64,000 nt of DNA, from assembly GCA_940671915.1 (NCBI GenBank), contig CALNVZ010000641.1, positions 36,215,593 through 36,279,592 on the forward strand, written 5' to 3'. The notes under the pieces were generated by a model, which did no database searches, was not told the DNA's origin, and worked only from the letters and a program-made list of their open reading frames with translations. Positions 50,701 through 60,536 of the stretch are shown piece after piece; within the stretch, counting starts at the first letter, position 1; the number at the start of each line of letters is the position of its first letter. Source of the stretch: Paracentrotus lividus. Taxonomy: Eukaryota; Echinodermata; Echinoidea; Camarodonta; Echinidae. Position numbers and translations under genes: made by a program.

Positions 50701-53700
50701 CTGCCTCAAGGTTCAATGTCCAATAAGTGTCAATTTAATGTTATCTATAATGCTGCCCCTTAATACCGCAGTTTCCATGGTAACGATAATGTATGACCTG
50801 ATGGGTAGAAACAGGGCGGTAAAGGTTTGACATGAGAACTTAACGACATGATGTTCCTTCCTCAATTAATGGTGCGGTTGATATAGCAAATTGATATTGG
50901 CTAACCCAAAACTAAATTAAGATTTAAAGTCAGTTTTTCAGTTTAAAAGATAAAACCATAACTTCCAATGGCATACAAAACTTCAAGTTTTGGAAGCAGA
51001 AATTGATACATTTTTCAGATCTGGAGGACGAAGCAGTTATGGGCTTCCCTATTGGTGGCACATTAAAAAAAAAATTTAAGTCACACGTTTTGACCATTGG
51101 GGATGGGATGGTGGCAGAGGTTTACAAATTTTCTAAATAACTTTAAAAAAAAACGCTTGTCAAAACAACTCTGTATACAGCCGCCTACATGTACATATTA
51201 AAGACCTTTTACACTTAGATTAGCGGGCAGGCCACAGACTTTACTGTGTTCTTTTGGGGGAATTCACCTTCTTCTCTCTAATCAAATTGATGTTATGAAA
51301 TCATTTACTTTTCAATCCTCAGCTGCTTCTAAAATAAGGTCATACCCATTTCATATTTAAACAAATTTGTGTAATGGGCTGACGTTCAACAACATTATTC
51401 AATTTCTACCGCACCTTGTTATGGCGAGGCTTGGTACTGTTACAAGGTGTTTCCTCAAAGGGATCAATTCTCACATTAGGGTGATTATCTTTAATATAAG
51501 GTCCAAGTTACCAAGAGGTGTATTTCTGCACCCCTGCTCAAAACATATTTTAATGGTTTTAATGGTTTTTTTCATGATTGTATAATTTTTTAAACAAACA
51601 AAACCTCTTTGAAAAGTTGATTGTTGATTGTAAAGTTGAATATTTATGCCACTTGCTGTTCATTTTTATATTAGATTAAAAAAACAAATGTATTTGCTGC
51701 CTTCATGTAAAGATTGTTTGTGTAGTTCTACTTCATGTCTGATAATAACATGTTTGAAATAATCTTGATGGTTTAAATTTTATAACTGATGTCATTGTTC
51801 CCAATACCTCATTCATTTGAAAACTAAAATTTTTTGTCCTGCAAGTTTCCGATCAACCAGTGTACTAACATATTCAAATTTCATGCATACTTTTTGCTAG
51901 CGACATAGTAACAAGGTATTCAAACATCCTGTAATAAAAGAAAGAACTACGATATATTGAATCCAGTTGGCATATATTAATTGTTGCTATGTCAGCCAAG
52001 CCCCTGGCAAGCTTTCAGGTTGTCGAGAACAGCCTTTGTACAAAAAGTATGCTTAAAATCTTAGTAAACTAAGTACAGTTTTTTACTTTAATTTCAAAAT
52101 TAGCAAAGTATGATTTAAAAGTTAGAAATAATCCAGAGATTAAAAATGTAAAACATAACTTGAAAAAGTGATGGCTAGTGGATAGGTCACCCGAGTTCAA
52201 ATAGAATTCAGCTTCCCTCAAGTGATGATCAAGGCGTATTATGACAGACAAGATGACATCTTAACCAAGTACAGGATAGAGAGGCGGAACTTATGGCTAC
52301 TTGTAGATTAAGCCTATCTCCTCAATATACCAGTCATCTGAAAGTGATGATGGACGCTACCCCTCAAAATTCGAGAGGTCACCATCTGAGGCTGATTTTT
52401 CTTCCAGATTTTATCGAACACCTTGACACTATTTATCAAAGGAGGTTTCAATTTTATATGTAATCGTATTGACCATCTAAATCATGATCTAATAAACCTG
52501 CTTGGATCATATTAATTGGGCAAAGACTTTATGTATCAAGGTAGGAGTTAAAGGTTTCAAACACCTCAATATAAAAGTCATTAGGAAATGATAGGAATAT
52601 CGATATAATTACATAAATTAAAATTCAATATACATGTAGCTATACTACTAGCTCAAGTAAATCAGTATCCAAGTTATGTCTGTCAAACCATGTATTTCCA
52701 ACCTTTGAGTATGTATGTTGTGTTTCAAAATTTTGTATTGTATTAGTGTCTGTAAACCGGTGGAAGGCAAATTTCCATGATTATGACTTAATAAACTATC
52801 TTGTGTCCTGTATCTTTCTCTAAGTCTTGGACCTTCTGAAGTTAATTTCTAATTCAATATTCTTATAGAGCACCCTTGACATGATTTGACACAGAATGTT
52901 CATTCCTAATCATAGTGACTATCTAAGCCATGATTGAATTAAACCTTCAGGTTAAATTCAGGATGTGTCTACTAAGTTCAGCTGTGTGGTCTTTTTTTTT
53001 CTCAGACTAAATATCTGTTCTCATTGCTTGAATTCAAAATTGTTGAATATGTATTATGTACATGTACATACTTGTATCATCAAACTTTCATATGAAGAAC
53101 AGCCAGGTGGTCATGTACAATTCAATATTAGTTTTCATGAGAAAAACTTGGATCAACCAGTAGAGGGGAAAAAGGGTTGTCGTATAATGTCTCTTGAGGA
53201 GAAACGTGTACATGTACATGTAGTAGTTGATCCAGCCTCGGTCCATGCCCAAACTTAATATAGCTGTTATTATTCCCAGATGATTAGGCCTGCACAAACT
53301 GTTGTGATAGCGAATGCTGGATCTGCACCTGTACATATTCATGTAATTCAACATCTACTGTAAAGTTCCTACTGCTAGTAATCAGGCTTGCTTGTAATGT
53401 TTTCCTGCTTTTGCATCCTGGTATACTTTCACGATGCTCAATTTAAAAAAAAAAGTTGTGAACACGTTACGACATTATAATGAAGGATTTCCTTGCAATG
53501 ATGTTTGTTTATTTATTTAACTGAAGCTAAATAAAGCTCAATTGTAGGACAGCTTCAAGGAAACCAATAGAATAAACTTGACAGGAGAGATTATTTATAT
53601 TGATTGGCATCAATGTTATGTTTTAGCATTGACATAGGAATTTTAATTGGAGTTCCCCCAGATTTAGTACATTCTAAATTAATGTGACTTAGCGTACTGA

Positions 53701-56700
53701 AGGGTATATACGGTGTACTTTAAAGTTTGATAACGATACAATCGACTATATTTTTATGTTGCATATCACTTTTCTTATCAGGGGATTATCCCTTCTCTTA
53801 TTGTTAATTCCTGCCTGTACACTCTAAAAACTGAAGTGCTGTTTTTAGCTCTTCAGAGGCTGAAATCAGCACTTTTTAAGAGCTTGCATAGTGACTGCAC
53901 TCAAAGTGCTGTTTAACTGCACTCAAACTGCTATTTTAGCACCTTCATGTGAGCTGAACTTTCAGCAAAAATGGGCAAAAACGTTGTGACTTCGTTGGGA
54001 TTCGAACCTGGGCCCCTTGCATGAGAAACGCTGACATGCACGTTTGACCAATTCACATCTCACGATTGCTAGCAGATCATATTGTTTCATGATAAACTTT
54101 CTTCAAAGTTGCCATAATTATCTACTATGCTTTCATAATTCAAGCAAGTTAGAGAGATCTCAGTTGGTCTATTGGTAATGTCAGCGGTACTCTTCCATGT
54201 CTAGGTGAACCCGGTTCGAATCCCATACCGACGGTGAACATTTTTTTGTTGATAAATTAGCACTTGGGTAAATGCTAAAACAGCACTTCTGGTGCTGATT
54301 TAGCTCTTCAAGTGCAGTCACTATATGAGCACCCAGAAATTAGCACTTCAGTTTTTAGAGTGTAGAGCCAAATAGTGTGATGCATACTGGAATCAGTCAC
54401 TGGTTTAAATATTTATTAAAAAAGCTGAACTTGCAATAAATTTATTGGTTATAATTTACATTTAAAAAACAAATAATTGGTTTGTTTTGTGTCGAAATCA
54501 TTTATTTGATTATCAATACCATCTTCATCTGCTTCATTTATCAGAAGCAATGCATGTGTGATGTGATTTAAAAGTGAAATGTATTTTATGAGATTTTATT
54601 TTGTTATTTTAAAGTCACTGTCCAAGTTCCAACCTCAGGTTGTGTTGAATCAGCTACGCTATTCTGGAATGCTAGAAACCATCAAGATATTTGTTGATTT
54701 CATTTATATTTATTATTATTAAGCACAGTGATTGTATGTAAATATTGTTTTCATTTGTTGTTTGTTCTTTGCAGTCACCATCCAAGTTCCAGCCTCAGGT
54801 GGTGCTGAATCAACTGCGCTACTCTGGAATGCTAGAAACAATCAAGATCAGGAGGGCTGGATACCCTGTTAGAAGGATCTTTGCAGATTTCATTGCCAGG
54901 TGAGACAAGTTAACCAAAAAGGCACAAAAAAAAAACAAATTAAATAAATGAAATGAAAGAAATTAAATTTTTCAAAATGACAGACAAAAGTCAGCAATAT
55001 TTTCCATATACCGTTCCCTTGTTTGGTTATATGATATACATGGTTTTAAAAAAAAACAATATCTATCAAATTACATGTGGGGTTGAATACATTTCTCTTA
55101 TTTTATTTTTTAAAAAGGCAATGATTTTATGACAAATAATTTTGGGGTTTTCAATGTTGGAAATAGATTGGAAATATGAAAATAAAGTGAAATGCACTAA
55201 TCTTTTCCAGGTAAAAAGCCCTATTTACCAAAGAACAGCCAAAGAACACAGCATCCTCGGTTTTTTCCAAATTGTGGCTACAATGCCTTTTATAACTCAT
55301 CTTTATCTCTGAAATGCCTGTAATTTTTTTTATCTCTGCCCATTTCCAGGTACAAGGCTCTATTCACCAAAGATCAGCTGAAGACCATGACTTCCTCAGA
55401 CGATGCGAAGCAGAAGTGCAGCGTCCTACTGCTGCAGTTTGATGGCTCAAGGAAACAGTGGCAGCTGGGGAAGAATAAGGCCTTCCTCAAGGAATCACTG
55501 GAGAATACCCTAGAGACTCAGAGAGAGAAAATGCTCGGTGTCAAAGCTGATCTTATTAAGGCAGCATTCAAAGGCCATATGCAGAGGTAGGTGCACTTGG
55601 TAGGGGCGTTGATTTTTAGGAGGTGTAAAGGGAGGGGTAGTGGTATAGGGTGCTGGGGGTTAATGCAGACCTCATTAAGGTACTATTCAAGGATCATATT
55701 AGGTATGGTATTGTGATTGGGGCTACGACCTTTGTAAATGTGACTATTGAAATTATCCTACGATACTAAATTTGGAGGGCAGAGTAGATGGATGGGGGAG
55801 GGGATACATCATAATCTTTGAGGATAATTGGAGATAATATAAAGTTGGTTAAAGAAAGACATTTTTTCACTAAAGATGAGGAGGAGGGGAATAAATGAAA
55901 GACTGGAGAAAGGAAGAAGAGGAATAAGAACAGAATAGGAAGTAAAAGATATGATTGGATAAATGAAGGAGGTAAAGGAGTGGAAGCATTAGAAGATAAC
56001 TTTAATCTGGTTTGGAGTTTTAATGGAAAGAGATGTGGGATATTTATTTTTTACATTTTATCATGACTTTTTTTCAAAAATCTCTTTCAGGAAGCAATTT
56101 CTGAGAACACGAGCCAAGATCATTGTTGTACAGAAGATCGTCAGGGTAAGAACCTTTCTTTTTGATTAAATAAGTTCATTATTGCGGATTGAAATAATCG
56201 CTAGAGGGTATTCATTTGTCTCGCAATCTACTATGGTCAACAAGGAAATTCGTGATCACTCACGCAAAAAGTGATCACTAGCTTACAAGTTCACGAGCTT
56301 TCGAGTGCCGCTGCAACTCTTTATCAAGTGATGAAAATTAACTGAAATCGTAGTCTATTTATATGAATCCCGCGGATCGTAGCGCACCAACGTGGAACAA
56401 TAGGCGGGTGTTAAGTCTCGCAATCTACTATGGTCAACAAGGAAATTCGTGATCACTCATGCAAACAGTGATCACTAGCTTACAAGTTCACGAGCTTTCG
56501 AGTGCCGCTGCAACTCTTTATCAAGTGACGAAAATTAACTGAAATCGTAGTCTATTTATACGAATCCCGTCGATCGTAGCGCACCCGCCTATTGTTCCAC
56601 GTTGGTGCGCTACGATCCGCGGGATTCGTATAAATAGACTACGATTTCAGTTAATTTTTGTCACTTGATAAAGAGTTGCAGCGGCACTCGAAAGCTCGTG

Positions 56701-59700
56701 AACTTGTAAGCTAGTGATCACTTTTTGCGTGAGTGATCACGAATTTCCTTGTTGACCATAGTAGATTGCGAGACAAATGAATACCCTCTAGCGATTAACC
56801 TTTCTTTTTGTTTAGAGCTTTTACTTTGCTGTACAATTTTGCTCTAAATCTATCATATATGTTCAATAAACTTTATTTCTGGATTTAGAAATTTAGAAAG
56901 CATTACAACATGTCAGACAATCGCTTACTTGTTCATCACCTATCTTTACATTATATATTATAATTAAGATTATCTGGGGTAATGTCACCACCAAAAGTAT
57001 AGGCTTTATATATTCCAAGTGTTGATTGACACTATCACTATGCATAAGTGGACATGTATTTGCTTATGTCTCCCAAAATATATGACAAAGTCTCCCTAAA
57101 TGACATCATATAGTATAGTGCATGATACAATGTAGAGCAAACATGCATGTTTTACACTGCTATTTCACCTGATTGAAAGTGTTTTTTCTGTTTATTTCAT
57201 TGTTATAGATGCATCAAAAGCGTCTAGCTTTCATCCAGATCAAGAAAGCTGCAGTGGTCATGCAGAAGTACGAGAGAGCTCGCAAGGCAAAGATTCACTT
57301 TGCTCATCTCAAGGAAGAGAAGAGGAAGGAGGAAGAGCGAATAAGAGAAGAGCAGAGGAGAGAGCAGCAGAGAAGGGAGGAAGAGGAACAAAGGTAATTG
57401 CCTGGCAGATATTGATGTTCAGATAAAAAGGGTGCATCAAAGATGGTTTGAACTGGAAAATCAAAGACTGACTTGTAAAAAACGTACATATTGCATTACC
57501 CCCCCCCCCTGAAGGAGATAAAAAGTGAAATTGATCTTACAAGTGCCCATTTGCTTTTTTTGATGCTGTAGGAATAGTGAGAGCTGAAACAAAGCATTGT
57601 GTTGGTGTTATTCACTGCCAATGAAGGCTCTTAAAATTCCCGAACAATCATAACTTGAAAAAAAAGGACTATGTATGCAGTGCATATTGCTCCCAACAGA
57701 CTTGAGCTAATTCCTGTATCATTTGTCACTTGAAAACATTACAGCAAGTGCATTGTAATCCAATTATCCTAATGACGAAGAGACAGTTTCTTTAACATTT
57801 TATCTCGAAACCACAACTAGAATTTCCCTCTAAGTCAGTATCTTAATTTCTCTCTTCTTTTCAGAGAGCTGGAGAGGCTGAAACAAGAAGCAAAACTGAA
57901 AGAGATGGAGGAACTACAGAGAAAGGTAAGATATATGTCTGTCCAAGTCATAAAGGCCCAAATTCACAAAGGTTAAAAAATGTTAATTGCTGCTACTCTG
58001 TTTGGCTTCAACAAGAAGGGGATAGAGCAATGTCCATCTGGTGCTGCTCAGCGGCTGTTTCCGTAATCAGTGGGTCAACATGGGTTTGCGTATTTAGTAC
58101 TATGTTAAGCCTTAAAAATGTCTATATTTGCAATTAAAACATTTTTACTTTTGCAATCTGGAAGCCTGTATCACGTTGAAGGTTAACCTCCACTTAACCC
58201 ATTTAGGTCTATGGGAAATTGTGTTCTATAAAGCCAAATCGGCTCATCTCCTATTATTATAAGACAATACAGGCATCAGAGGCATCAACTTGGTAAGAGA
58301 TGATGTTCTTGCATGGCTCTCCGAACCTGACAACATAGTTACAATTGTAAATACAGATGCTTGTATGTGTCCTTTGTCATAAGGGTCTTGATAAAATTTT
58401 TCCTAAAACATCGAATTTCTTGTTGCATTGTAGCTTGAGGAAGAGGCTAGACAGAGACAAGAAGAAGAAGAAACAAGGAAGAAACAAGAAGAAGAACTCA
58501 GATTGGCTGAGATTGAGAGAGCTAGAGAGATCCAGAAACAAAAACAGATTGAAGATGAAGAAGCAAGGAAAAAGGTGAGATTAATATGGCCTTCAGGTTC
58601 TGGAGTTCGATTGGATAACACTTGACCTCTCAGATAGGATGTTAAGTGGATGGTTTATGTATATACGTAGCAGAATGCATGTTAAAACCAAATGTAGGCC
58701 TACGTATCATAAAATATAAGGGTTTCAACAGGATGTATTCCACCTTCTATGGATAATAAGGTTATGATGATGTCTAGACAGCTGACCTTGTTGAGAAAAT
58801 CCCTTGTCACAATAGGATCTTTCATATGTGGTTTCTCTCCAGTATGTGTTCTTATATGTCTAGTAAGTTAAATTAGTGATAACAATCCCTTATTACATTT
58901 GGAACATTGAAATTGTTTTTCTCCAGCATATGTTCTTGATGTCCAGTAAGATTACTGTGTGTACAAAACCTCTTATCACAAAAGGAACATTGATATGGCT
59001 TCCCTCCTGTGTGTGTTCTTAGATGGTTAGTGAGAATATTTTGTTGAGAAAACCCTTTATCTTGTTCTCCAATAAAGTCTATGTCTGCGAAAAAAAGTGA
59101 TGAAAGTGAGTGATGTATAATTTGAAAAGTACATGATGTACTTTTGATCAATGACATCATGATGAATTAGAGTTTATAATTAAGAGAAAACTGACATTTG
59201 TGTGTTTTTATCTTATCTTCCAATCTTTGCAGGCTGAGGAAGAAAGACTTATTAGAGAGGAAGAAGAAATGAGGTAGGTTTGAAACTCATATAGTTTTTC
59301 TCTTATATGGAGTAATTAAGGGCCTTCATACATGTACTAATAACATACTAATATGATGATGCTTTCAGACAGCTCTTGAAGTGCAAGAACACGGATGTAA
59401 CAAAAAACATCCAATATTACTATTTGGTGATAAATGTATTATTTTTTATTTTATGTATTGCTGATAATTTGTATGGATTAATCTTTCATAATTCTCCAAA
59501 ACTTTCAGATGTAAACATGTACTACTTACATATACTTTGTTTTTGGTACATTTATTAAGGTTTACATCTTTACCACAAAAAGATATTTCTTAATGCCTAA
59601 TTGCTCTTTGACATTTAACCTTTCATTGCAGGAAGCGAAAGGAGGAGGAGGAGCTACGGGAGGCAGAGGATCAAGAGAGGGCGCTAGAGGAGGAGGTTGC

Positions 59701-60492
59701 TAGGAGAGAAGCTGAGCTTGAGAAGATGAGGCAAGCTCGTCTAGCCGAGGCAGAGAAAGACATCATGCAGGACTTTGATCAGTCTATTGCCATGGTAAAT
59801 ATTTTAAAAAGAAATTCAGTTTAAATTCAAATTAAAGTGGAACGTGAAACCTTGGGGCCTGTTTCTCGAAACCCGTCATAAGTCTAAGTTCATGGAAGAC
59901 CCATTTAAATGCTTGTTAACTCTACAACACGTGTCCCTATAGGTAATCCAAAAACTTAGACTTATGTAGGTTTCGAGAATCAGTCCTCAACTTTTCAATG
60001 TCAAGGATCTGCATATGAATTTGATGATGGTTATTTTACTGAAATAATAATAATAGGTTGCTCTTATATGGTGCAAATTAGATATTGAATATGTGTTTTC
60101 CATTCAAATGCCCTTTTGCATGAACTTTCATGAAAAATCTAAGATAACACTGAGGAAAGATATTGCTGATGAGAGTGGGCGATCCAGCATCAGCTCTGGA
60201 AAAAGAAATATTGACCCTATCATCATTAGGGCCAATAAAAATGTTGTGAAATGATATGCAGGATCTGTTTATGTCATGTTTACACAGTCTTAATCTGATC
60301 TTTTATCACCTATCTAGATGGAGCAAGATCTGCCGGAAGATGTTTCTGAGATGGATGAAGATGAGGATGATGACACCATCTCAAGAAAGTCTGATGAGAC
60401 GCAGTACTTTGAGGGATTCCTCCAGATGAAAGCTGGTAAGATGATGGTGATGGTGGTGGTGGTGGTGGTGGTGGTGGTGGTGGTGGTGGTGG

Positions 60493-60536
<44 letters not shown>

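Larger units (their letters stand above)
49080..54774 (+). other. MYO10 intron 15 (5.7 kb)
   Basis: Contains a GA-rich tract (49655-49835), a TIR element with tRNA-like segments (53818-54364) and an exon-16 copy (54615-54705). 49900-53800 is AT-rich with no recognised element. Confidence 0.8.

Noticed and set aside
54775..54899. Tandem haplotype mis-assembly as the cause of exon copies
   Set aside because: Copies differ by more than 10% in exons, with deletions and unalike flanks, too divergent for alleles; long reads would still be the proper test.
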